DNA of 46,107 nucleotides from Bacteroidota bacterium. Its GTDB lineage: Bacteria; Bacteroidota; Bacteroidia; JABDFU01. The notes beneath the pieces are model-generated. The model worked only from the letters and a program-made list of their open reading frames with translations. It was not told the DNA's origin and did no database searches. Shown one piece after another: positions 1 to 6,886 of this stretch. Made by a program: the position numbers and the translations under genes. The stretch is taken from positions 1 to 46,107 of the forward strand of contig JACPDY010000013.1 in NCBI GenBank assembly GCA_016183775.1. The letters run 5' to 3'. Every line of letters starts with the position of its first letter. The stretch's first letter is position 1.

Positions 1-120
1 AAAACCCTTGATGAAGTAAGTGACTTTATTACACTTGAACTTAGCAACCTCACAGAACAAAGCATAAAAAAAACATGTGGATTTGGGTATGTTTTTTCAA
101 ATATAAATTGGACTAATTAA
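1..120 (+). CDS. C-terminal end of an unidentified protein (runs in from the left edge)
   Basis: Frame 1 is open from the first base to a TAA at 118-120, giving 39 residues that end CGFGYVFSNINWTN. The start lies outside the window. The stop overlaps the stop of the convergent receiver gene by two bases. The pattern of a helical stretch followed by 'LTEQSIKKTCGFGYV' faintly recalls the ends of some DDE transposases, but this is a guess from memory of the family. If it were a transposase, it would explain why the neighbouring receiver gene is cut short. Function cannot be assigned from this fragment. Confidence 0.45.
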   Translation, partial: KTLDEVSDFITLELSNLTEQSIKKTCGFGYVFSNINWTN

Positions 121-410
121 TATTTATAATTGGTATTACTTGTCGCAGCACCTAAAAATATAACCGGTATTTTATAAAACACAGGATTCTTTTTTAATTC
201 CCTGCTCATACTTAAGCCATCCATAAATGGCATCATGATATCAAGTATTATAAGGTCTGGCTTTGTTGTTTTTAAAGACAGCAGACCGGAAAGGCCATCG
301 GGCTCTGCAAAAACTTTAAAGCCTTTTTTTGAAAAATTATAAGAGAGGATTTCACGCACATCTGGCTCATCATCAATAACAAGTATTCTCTTTGTCAAAC
401 TGGTATCCAT
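117..410 (-). CDS. Truncated response-regulator receiver domain
   Basis: A 97-residue protein that begins as a normal CheY-like receiver: the acidic pocket 'VIDDEPD' near residues 11-17 and the phosphoacceptor Asp57 in 'LDIMMPFMDG'. A full receiver is about 120 residues. This one stops after the fourth beta strand ('IPVIFLG'), so it lacks the fifth strand, the last helix and the conserved Lys; the switch Thr/Ser position is Gly. Its first 75 residues resemble the complete regulator at 1742-2428. It lies 184 bp downstream of the kinase gene on the same strand. It is either a decayed regulator or a truncation at an insertion junction; normal phosphoswitching is unlikely. Confidence 0.7.
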   Translation of the reverse strand: MDTSLTKRILVIDDEPDVREILSYNFSKKGFKVFAEPDGLSGLLSLKTTKPDLIILDIMMPFMDGLSMSRELKKNPVFYKIPVIFLGAATSNTNYKY

Positions 411-594
411 GTTAATTTATTCTTACATAAAGTAACGATGGACAAATTATTAAATCATTATCCGAATTTTACTTTACCATTATTATATGTGAAAAAAAGC
501 AGTTTCAATCACAAATTGAAACACCTTGAAAAAATCAGCAGAAATAATTTAAAGTGAAAAGGAGCAAAAGAAGAAATTACTTTGAATAGATCGA

Positions 595-1635
595 TTATGC
601 CTTTTTAAGCGTAAATGAGAACACAGAACCAACACCTTCTGTACTCATTACATTTATCATTTGATTATGTGCTTCAAGGATATGTTTAACAATAGCCAAA
701 CCCAAACCAGTCCCCCCCTGCTCTCTTGAACGATGTTTATCAACACGGTAAAACCGCTCAAATAAGCGCGGCAAGTGTTTTTCACTTATACCGATCCCGT
801 TATCCGAGATCTCTATACGTATGTTTTCACCTACATCGGAAAACTTCAATGTAGTTTCCCCATACTCTTTACCATATTTTATAGAATTAACCACGAGATT
901 GGTCAACACTTGCCTTATCCTGAATTTATCGGCTAAAACGTATACCGGCTTTTCATCAACATCTTTAAAACTCAATATGATCCCTTTGTCGGTTGCCTTC
1001 ATCTCCTGCGATCTGAAAATTTCTTTTGCAAGTGCGACAACATCGAATTTCTCAAATTCAAGTTCTAATTGTCCGGCTTCCAACTGCGAAATAGCTTCCA
1101 GGTCCTCAACAATTCCGATCATCCTATCTACGCTACTTTCAGCCCGCTGCAGATAATCCCGGTTAATGGATTTATCCTCTAATCCTCCATCCAATAAAGT
1201 TGAGATATAACCTTGTATATTGAATATGGGTGTCTTAAGCTCATGCGACACATTACCAAGATACTCCTTACGATATGTTTCGAGTTTTTTCAAACGATCA
1301 ATCTCTGTTTTCCGCTCCTCGGCCCAAACATTTACCTCTTTATCAATATCTTCGATCACATCATTACTGAATTCAATCTTTTCAACTTCCTGCTCATCAA
1401 TATCCGTTTTTCTATAGTTATGTATTGTTACATATAATTGCTTAAGTCTGCTATAGATGTAAATTCTAGTCAAAAGGTACACTATAACAAATATCAATAC
1501 AAACACTAATCCACCTGCAAACAACAGATCTGATGATCGGGAGAATGACAAGAGCTGAAAAAGACTGAAATAAAAGACAGTTGCGGTGAGTGTTGCAGTA
1601 AGAATTGAAAATAACAGAGGAGAGAGTTTATTCAT
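595..1635 (-). CDS. PhoR-like membrane sensor histidine kinase
   Basis: A 346-residue histidine kinase that should autophosphorylate and pass the phosphate to the regulator encoded just upstream (1742-2428). Two hydrophobic segments lie near residues 8-30 and 38-60, separated by only a few residues, so there is almost no periplasmic sensor; the signal is probably membrane or cytoplasmic. A linker with coiled-coil character (about 75-120) leads to the HisKA helix with His131 in 'VSHELKTP'. The ATPase domain has the N box 'NLVVNSIKYG' (about 247-256), G1 'DNGIGI' (about 278), F box 'LFERFYRVD' and G2 'GGTGLGLAI' (about 307). The order regulator-then-kinase on the minus strand, with a 106-bp gap, suggests one transcript. 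Confidence 0.93.
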   Translation of the reverse strand: MNKLSPLLFSILTATLTATVFYFSLFQLLSFSRSSDLLFAGGLVFVLIFVIVYLLTRIYIYSRLKQLYVTIHNYRKTDIDEQEVEKIEFSNDVIEDIDKEVNVWAEERKTEIDRLKKLETYRKEYLGNVSHELKTPIFNIQGYISTLLDGGLEDKSINRDYLQRAESSVDRMIGIVEDLEAISQLEAGQLELEFEKFDVVALAKEIFRSQEMKATDKGIILSFKDVDEKPVYVLADKFRIRQVLTNLVVNSIKYGKEYGETTLKFSDVGENIRIEISDNGIGISEKHLPRLFERFYRVDKHRSREQGGTGLGLAIVKHILEAHNQMINVMSTEGVGSVFSFTLKKA

Positions 1636-1741
1636 GATAAATGCGCCACTTCTAATATAAGAAAAATCGAATGTGGCAAAACTGAATTTAAACAGTTTTT
1701 TCGCACAGGCATACGGAAACCTGCTGATTCAGTAACAAGCA

Positions 1742-2428
1742 CTAAAATTCAAATTTATATCCAATACCTTTTACAGTTTTAATGAAATGCTCGCCCAGCT
1801 TCTCCCGTAATTTCCGGATGTGCACATCAATGGTTCTGTCACCAACAACTACATCATCTCCCCATATAGTATCCAAAATAACATCGCGGGTAAAAACCTT
1901 TCCGGGTTTGGACGCCAACAAGGCCAATAATTCAAATTCTTTTTTGGGGAGATTTATTTCAACATCATCCTTCACAACAACGTATCTCTCTCGGTCTATT
2001 TTTAGTCCTCCAACGTTCATATTATCAGCAAATTCTTCCTCACTATTCGAATGCCTTCTCAACAAAGCCGCTATTCGGCTCAACAAAACCCTTGGTTTAA
2101 TTGGTTTGTTGATATAGTCATCGGCTCCAACTTCAAAACCGGCAATTTGTGAATAATCCTCATTCCTGGCGGTTAAAAACGCAATCATTACATTTTTCAA
2201 TCCCTCCAAAGCTCTTATTTCACGACAGGTTTCAATACCATCCATATCCGGCATCATCACATCTAAAATAATAAGATGGGGTTTTTCTCTCTTTGCAATT
2301 GCTATGGCTTCCTTACCATTATTCGCTGTAAACACTGCATATCCGTCGCGTTTAATATTATAGCTCAGGAATTCAAGGATATCCGGCTCATCATCAACTA
2401 AAAGTATTTTATAATTATTGTTGTCCAT
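1742..2428 (-). CDS. PhoB/OmpR-family response regulator
   Basis: A 228-residue transcription factor. The receiver has an acidic pocket near residues 11-14, phosphoacceptor Asp56 in 'LDVMMPDMDG', switch Thr at about 86 and Lys108 in 'INKPIKP'. The C-terminal half is a winged helix, with 'KKEFELLALL', 'GDRTIDVHIRKLREKLG' and the closing 'VKGIGYKF' hairpin. It is the first gene of a regulator-kinase pair and presumably the partner of the kinase at 595-1635. It is clearly paralogous to the regulator at 2790-3476; the stretch 'NEDYSQIAGF' is identical in both. Its DNA targets cannot be read from the sequence. Confidence 0.95.
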   Translation of the reverse strand: MDNNNYKILLVDDEPDILEFLSYNIKRDGYAVFTANNGKEAIAIAKREKPHLIILDVMMPDMDGIETCREIRALEGLKNVMIAFLTARNEDYSQIAGFEVGADDYINKPIKPRVLLSRIAALLRRHSNSEEEFADNMNVGGLKIDRERYVVVKDDVEINLPKKEFELLALLASKPGKVFTRDVILDTIWGDDVVVGDRTIDVHIRKLREKLGEHFIKTVKGIGYKFEF

Positions 2429-2789
2429 TAAAATGAAATTTTTATACGTAAAACTACGCTTCCCTCCACCAAATCATGTTAATAAAACATTACCATAATA
2501 TTACGCTGTTTACAAAAGACAAACGCCTTTCAAACCACAATTTGCCAAACCAAACTCTTTATAAAATATTTTCTACAAAGTTAACATTTACTCACTTAGT
2601 GAATAGAAATGCCGGAATTAACCATTCAAAAGAACCATTGATACATGAAAAATCGCACAATTCTTTTGATAAAAATTCAATATGATAAACAAAATTACAG
2701 GTATACCGGTTTTTAGTCAATTTAAGAATTCCCGAATCTCAAAATCCTTAAAATCAAGTTCGCTCGGTATAATAGCAATGAACAGGGCC
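2429..2789. other. Intergenic region between two response-regulator genes
   Basis: 361 AT-rich bases between the start of the regulator at 1742-2428 and the end of the one at 2790-3476. It should hold the promoter of the regulator-kinase pair. I find no exact TAnnTTTG box on the minus strand (a one-mismatch version lies near 2448) and no convincing gene; a 69-codon open frame here has no protein-like features. Confidence 0.4.
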
Positions 2790-3476
2790 TTATGATGCAA
2801 AACTATACCCAATTCCCTTTACGGTTTTAATACAGTTATTCCCTAATTTCTCACGCAGTTTCCGGATGTGAACATCAATTGTCCTGTTTGCTGAAACAAT
2901 TTCATAACCCCATATTAAATTGGAGATTTCATTACGTGTAAATACTTTGCGCGGTGAAGAGTATAAGAGTGAAAGTAATTCAAATTCTTTACGCGGAAAA
3001 GCTATCTCCTCTCCATTTTTAATTACAACATACCGTTCGCGATCAATTTTAATAGTTGATTTTTCATTAACCTGCAGTTCATTTAAAGTACCATTCAATC
3101 GTTTTAGCAGAACCCGGATCCGGGTAAGTAATACCTTAGGCTTTACCGGTTTAATAATGTAATCGTCCGCTCCGGCATTAAAACCCGCTATTTGAGAATA
3201 ATCTTCATTCCGATCAGTATAAAATACAATTAACATTTTTTTAATGGAATTGACAGCACGCATTTCTATGCAGGCCTCAATACCATCCATAACAGGCATT
3301 GCAACATCCATTAATACGAGGTGGGGTTTAAAGTGCAGCGCAATTTCAACAGCCTGCCTGCCATTCAGGGCCGCTTCAACTTTATAACCTTCTATCAATA
3401 GTAGCTGCTTAATATCCTGTACTATTCCCAAATCATCGTCAACAACCAGTATCTTATTGCAATTATTAAGGCGCAT
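2790..3476 (-). CDS. Orphan PhoB/OmpR-family response regulator
   Basis: A 228-residue regulator with the same architecture as the one at 1742-2428: acidic pocket 'VVDDD' (about 11-15), phosphoacceptor Asp57 in 'LMDVAMPVMDG', switch Thr at about 87 in 'FYTDRNED', Lys109 in 'IIKPVKP', then a winged helix ending 'VKGIGYSF'. The long shared stretches, including 'IDVHIRKLREKLG', point to local duplication. No kinase gene lies next to it, so it may share the kinase at 595-1635 or answer to one elsewhere. Its recognition helix region ('SANRTIDVHIRK') differs from the paralogue only slightly, so overlapping DNA targets are possible. Confidence 0.93.
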   Translation of the reverse strand: MRLNNCNKILVVDDDLGIVQDIKQLLLIEGYKVEAALNGRQAVEIALHFKPHLVLMDVAMPVMDGIEACIEMRAVNSIKKMLIVFYTDRNEDYSQIAGFNAGADDYIIKPVKPKVLLTRIRVLLKRLNGTLNELQVNEKSTIKIDRERYVVIKNGEEIAFPRKEFELLSLLYSSPRKVFTRNEISNLIWGYEIVSANRTIDVHIRKLREKLGNNCIKTVKGIGYSFAS

Positions 3477-3590
3477 GGAAATAAAATGAATATAAATAGC
3501 CCCGAAAATAGAGCAATACAGACAATATCTGTGTTAAGGAAGGGTTAACTTAAGATTAGGAAATAAGCAGAAAAATGGCTGATAATATGC

Positions 3591-4118
3591 CTATGGGACA
3601 TTAATCTCGGGAGTAGTAATAACATTGCTCTTATTAAGAGCCCGATCGTAAATATATACATCAAAACGTATCACTTTATGTGCGGGAATTACCAGAGGGT
3701 CAACCACAAAATAGGGGGCCAATATATGGGCCCGTATTTCACCATCCAAAACTTTATTCTGACCCACTGGTGTTATGTATGGTATATGGTAGCCTATTAT
3801 CATTGAATCTGTTGCTGTTGCTGACTTAAACCGATGAAATTTACCATCCACCCCTTTATAATTGTACTCCATTACCATATCATAATAATACTTACCATTA
3901 ACATTGTGTGGAGGAGCAGTATCACCCGCAACCAAGCCGATATCGCCATCGCCATCCCTGAATGTAATGATCATATCAGCTGAATCTTTACCATACTTAA
4001 CAAAATCCTTAAAAACTATAGAAGGGGTGTTGGGAACACTTTGCGTTTTGATGCAGCCATATAAACTCATGGCAACAATACCTACGAACAATAATTGTAT
4101 TTTTGTCCTTATGAACAT
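3591..4118 (-). CDS. Small lipoprotein with DGDGDIGL motif, function unknown
   Basis: A 175-residue protein with a signal peptide and lipobox LYGC, which places the lipidated Cys at residue 22. The mature part has the acidic motif DGDGDIGL at 55-62, seen in many uncharacterised Bacteroidota lipoproteins and possibly a calcium-binding or beta-sandwich turn. The rest looks beta-rich and ends in 'TPEINVP'. It is transcribed divergently from the LuxE-like gene, with 48 bp between the starts. No function can be assigned. Confidence 0.75.
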   Translation of the reverse strand: MFIRTKIQLLFVGIVAMSLYGCIKTQSVPNTPSIVFKDFVKYGKDSADMIITFRDGDGDIGLVAGDTAPPHNVNGKYYYDMVMEYNYKGVDGKFHRFKSATATDSMIIGYHIPYITPVGQNKVLDGEIRAHILAPYFVVDPLVIPAHKVIRFDVYIYDRALNKSNVITTPEINVP

Positions 4119-4133
4119 TTGATATTAAAATTA

Positions 4134-4141
4134 CAAATTTA
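4134..4141 (-). promoter_or_regulatory. Candidate Bacteroidota -7 box (TAAATTTG)
   Basis: Read on the minus strand the sequence is TAAATTTG, an exact match to the Bacteroidota TAnnTTTG -7 consensus, 16 bp before the start of the lipoprotein gene at 3591-4118. No TTTG -33 box lies at the usual spacing, so support is partial. Confidence 0.35.
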
Positions 4142-4166
4142 ACCTGATTATACAAAGCACATTAAG

Positions 4167-5168
4167 GTGAATACCAAACAGCTCGCAAATAGCATATTCT
4201 CGGTAACCAACGAAACTTCATTCACGGATATTGCGCTTGAAATTTTCTATTTTCAATCCCGGCAAAACGCAGTCTATAAAGAGTATCTCAATTTATTAAA
4301 CATTGACCCGGCAAGTATTACCCGGTTGTCCCAAATTCCGTTTTTGCCCGTTGAATTCTTCAAAACACATACAATTGTAAGTGGGAATAGGCCTATTGAG
4401 AGTGTCTTTCTAAGCAGCGGAACCATTGATATCAATAGAAGCAAACACAAGGTATGTGACCTTACCTTATATGAACAAAGCTTTACAAAGGGATTCGAAT
4501 TATTTTACGGAAAGCCTCAGCAATATACGTTCCTCGGCCTTTTACCTTCCTACCTTGATCGGAAAGACTCATCTCTTGTATATATGGTCGGTAACCTAAT
4601 TCATCTTAGTGATTGTACCGACAGCGGGTTTTATTTGCGAAACACCGATGAACTGCTAAATAAGATAATAGTGCTGGAACAAGCCGACCAAAACTACATA
4701 TTGCTTGGAGTAACTTATGCTTTACTCGATCTCGCTGAAAAAGTGATGAAAAATAAATTTCCAAAACTGAAATATGCTATTGTTATGGAAACCGGCGGCA
4801 TGAAAGGCATACGCAAGGAACTTGTAAAAGCTGAATTACATACAATTCTGAAAAGCGCATTTGGTTTAACAGCCATACACTCCGAATACGGAATGACAGA
4901 ACTTTTATCACAGGCCTATTCGAAAGAAAACGGAATATTCAATTGCCCGCCCTGGATGAAGGTGATGATAAGGGATACCAATGACCCCTTTAGATTAGTG
5001 CAGCCTGGCCAAACCGGCGGAATTAACATCATTGACCTGGCCAACATATACTCTTGCTCGTTTATTGCGACACAAGACCTGGGAAAAATGCACAATGAAC
5101 GTAGCTTTGAAGTATTGGGCCGTTTTGATAACAGTGACCTTAGAGGCTGTAATCTTTTAATAAACTGA
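4167..5168 (+). CDS. LuxE/PaaK-like acyl-activating enzyme
   Basis: A 333-residue member of the adenylate-forming superfamily, closest in pattern to LuxE-type acyl-protein synthetases. Family motifs in order: 'LSSGT' at about 82-86 (phosphate loop), 'ETGGMKG' (about 208-214), 'HSEYGMTELLSQ' at about 248-259 (adenine/acyl site), 'TQDLG' near 302 and 'GRFDNSDLRGCN' at about 318-329, the hinge. It lacks a large C-terminal AMP-lid domain, as LuxE-type proteins do. The start codon is GTG. The RidA-like gene starts 3 bp after its stop, so the two are co-translated. The substrate is unknown; in Bacteroidota such enzymes are often called acyl transferases without proof. Confidence 0.82.
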   Translation: MNTKQLANSIFSVTNETSFTDIALEIFYFQSRQNAVYKEYLNLLNIDPASITRLSQIPFLPVEFFKTHTIVSGNRPIESVFLSSGTIDINRSKHKVCDLTLYEQSFTKGFELFYGKPQQYTFLGLLPSYLDRKDSSLVYMVGNLIHLSDCTDSGFYLRNTDELLNKIIVLEQADQNYILLGVTYALLDLAEKVMKNKFPKLKYAIVMETGGMKGIRKELVKAELHTILKSAFGLTAIHSEYGMTELLSQAYSKENGIFNCPPWMKVMIRDTNDPFRLVQPGQTGGINIIDLANIYSCSFIATQDLGKMHNERSFEVLGRFDNSDLRGCNLLIN

Positions 5169-5171
5169 ACG

Positions 5172-5570
5172 ATGATAAAACGAATCAACATCTCCTCGAA
5201 CGCGAAATGGGAAAACATTGTTGGTTATTCAAGAGCAGTACGCATTGGCAATATCATAGAGGTTGCCGGAACCACTGCAATTGACGGCGAAAAAATAATT
5301 GGCCCCGGCGATGCCTATTTACAAACCAAATACATTCTGCAAAGAATTGAAAAAGCACTCACCGATGCCGGAGCGCAATTAAGTGATGTGGTACGTACAC
5401 GTTTATATGTAACTGATATTTCGCAGTGGCAAAAAGTCGGCCAGGCACATGGCGAATTTTTCGGCGACATAAAGCCGGTTACAACAATGATTGAAGTAAG
5501 AGCGCTGATAGATCCCGGAATGCTCGTTGAGATAGAAGCAACAGCAATTTTAATTTCTTTTCCGGTTTGA
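5172..5570 (+). CDS. RidA/YjgF/UK114-family protein (probable enamine/imine deaminase)
   Basis: 132 residues, the normal RidA length. RidA proteins form trimers and hydrolyse reactive enamine or imine intermediates from PLP enzymes. Visible signatures are '[10 protein letters not shown]' (about 73-82), Arg110 in '[17 protein letters not shown]', equivalent to the substrate-carboxylate-binding Arg of E. coli RidA, and the following Glu residues near 120-122. The ATG lies 3 bp downstream of the LuxE-like stop, so it is the second gene of a two-gene operon. The link between acyl activation and RidA activity is not obvious. Confidence 0.9.
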   Translation: MIKRINISSNAKWENIVGYSRAVRIGNIIEVAGTTAIDGEKIIGPGDAYLQTKYILQRIEKALTDAGAQLSDVVRTRLYVTDISQWQKVGQAHGEFFGDIKPVTTMIEVRALIDPGMLVEIEATAILISFPV

Positions 5571-5641
5571 GAATTACGGCCAACTCTTACGGCGCGTTTT
5601 GCAATACCGAAAGTACCGAAACCTACAGGCGCTCACCCTTC

Positions 5642-6385
5642 CTATTTGAATGTATATTTTCCGCTTTGATCGACAGTTATTGATGGCAAATTTTTTTTGT
5701 TCTCAAAAAAGACATATCCTTCCCTGAGATTAGTCCAGAAAGCCAGCATTTTTCCATCACCCGTTTTGGCTTTTAACCATGTAAATTGATCTTCGGTTAA
5801 ACGGGATGGAAATATATGAACTGGTATATTTTGCTGGCCGCCTCCGTGCGCTTCCACCGCCATTATATATACTTCCTTTATTTTGGCATCCGTTAATGGT
5901 ATACAACCAATTGTTACGCAATTTCCATGTATCATGATATCGCCGCCCGCGTTCGCATTACCTGCAATAATCTTATCAGATTTATTCGGATAGTTTATTC
6001 CCAGCGATAAATGATAGCTGCTTGTCGGGTTGAATACGCTGACCTGATAAAAACCCTCAGGGACCTGTCCGTCACCTTGCCGTCGCTTAGGACCTAATTC
6101 GCCCGATGAACTGCAAATAGCGTATGTTTCAACCAGTTTGTACCGTTCTTTTTTCGACCTGGCCCATACTTCCAATTCAGCCTCGCGTTTGAATGCCCTT
6201 ATAAATATCTCAAAACGGGAAGTATCAATGCCGGCCTTTACCAACTTGCCTTTTACTGTACTCCATTTTTCGCCATAAGCCGTTTTAACCCGGCTAAATT
6301 TCAATTGCTCAGTTTTAAACGAGTTGCCGGTATAAGATAAACAGACTAAACCCGTTACTGCAACTATGAAATATCTGCGAATCAT
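5642..6385 (-). CDS. YafK-like L,D-transpeptidase family (YkuD fold) protein
   Basis: A 247-residue exported protein with an N-terminal signal segment (about 1-22). The catalytic signature of the YkuD fold is present: 'DIMIHGNCVTIGCIPL' at about 149-164, with His153 and the nucleophile Cys161. The preceding 'GPKRRQGDGQVPEGFY' (about 98-113) is typical of the YafK branch, whose members act on peptidoglycan or on peptidoglycan-protein links. The last 70 residues are an extra alpha/beta tail. It is transcribed divergently from the FtsB/DivIC-like gene. Whether it makes or cuts cross-links cannot be told from sequence. Confidence 0.86.
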   Translation of the reverse strand: MIRRYFIVAVTGLVCLSYTGNSFKTEQLKFSRVKTAYGEKWSTVKGKLVKAGIDTSRFEIFIRAFKREAELEVWARSKKERYKLVETYAICSSSGELGPKRRQGDGQVPEGFYQVSVFNPTSSYHLSLGINYPNKSDKIIAGNANAGGDIMIHGNCVTIGCIPLTDAKIKEVYIMAVEAHGGGQQNIPVHIFPSRLTEDQFTWLKAKTGDGKMLAFWTNLREGYVFFENKKNLPSITVDQSGKYTFK

Positions 6386-6502
6386 ATTAATCTGATTTAT
6401 CGATAAATCTGACCTGAAATTAAAAATTAAATGTTCAAAACTTTAGTTTGCACCCGGTTATTACGGCTTAGCATAAAACTACTTTTAGCTTATATTATTG
6501 TT

Positions 6503-6817
6503 ATGCTAAAAAAAACACTTCCATATATTAAAAACAAGTACACGTTGACTTTATTGGCTTTCGTTGTCTGGGTTTCCTTTTTCGACAAAAACGATCTATT
6601 ATCGCAAATGGAACTTCGAAAAGAAGTAAAAAAGCTGGAGGGAGAAAAAAATTATTTTGTAACGGAGATCGGCAAGAATAAATCCGACATGAAAGATCTT
6701 ATGACGAACCCGAAAAATCTCGAAAAATTTGCAAGGGAAAAATACCTGATGAAAAAGGACAATGAGGATGTGTTTGTATTGGTAAAGGGACAAGGGACGA
6801 GTGAAAGGGACGAGTGA
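6503..6817 (+). CDS. FtsB/DivIC-like septum formation initiator
   Basis: I place the start at the internal ATG (MLKKTLPYIKNKY), giving 104 residues; an upstream in-frame ATG at 6431 would add 24 residues of unusual sequence. The protein is a bitopic membrane protein: a short cytoplasmic end, one membrane segment ('LTLLAFVVWVSFF'), a coiled coil ('MELRKEVKKLEGEKNYF') and the conserved region 'NLEKFAREKYLMKKDNEDVFVL'. This matches FtsB/DivIC, which links FtsQ and FtsL at the division septum. The last residues (GTSERDE) and the TGA come from the 13-bp tandem repeat at 6794-6858, so the original C-terminus may have been replaced. Confidence 0.85.
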   Translation: MLKKTLPYIKNKYTLTLLAFVVWVSFFDKNDLLSQMELRKEVKKLEGEKNYFVTEIGKNKSDMKDLMTNPKNLEKFAREKYLMKKDNEDVFVLVKGQGTSERDE

Positions 6818-6858
6818 AAGGGACGAGTGAAAGGGACGAGTGAAAGGGACGAGTGAAA
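6794..6858 (+). repeat. Five tandem copies of a 13-bp unit, supplying the ftsB-like stop codon
   Basis: Five perfect head-to-tail copies of GGGACGAGTGAAA at 6794, 6807, 6820, 6833 and 6846, preceded by a partial copy (GGGACAA). Because 13 is not a multiple of three, copy number changes would shift the reading frame; the stop of the septum gene lies inside the second copy. The array separates two convergent genes, ending 28 bp from the stop of the giant surface protein. Confidence 0.95.
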
Positions 6859-6886
6859 GGGGAGCTTTCTTGTTCACTATGTATTC

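Noticed and set aside
6431-6502. Upstream start for the septum protein, adding 24 residues
   Set aside because: The added residues would place a second hydrophobic segment before the normal short cytoplasmic end; the internal ATG gives the family's usual length and layout.
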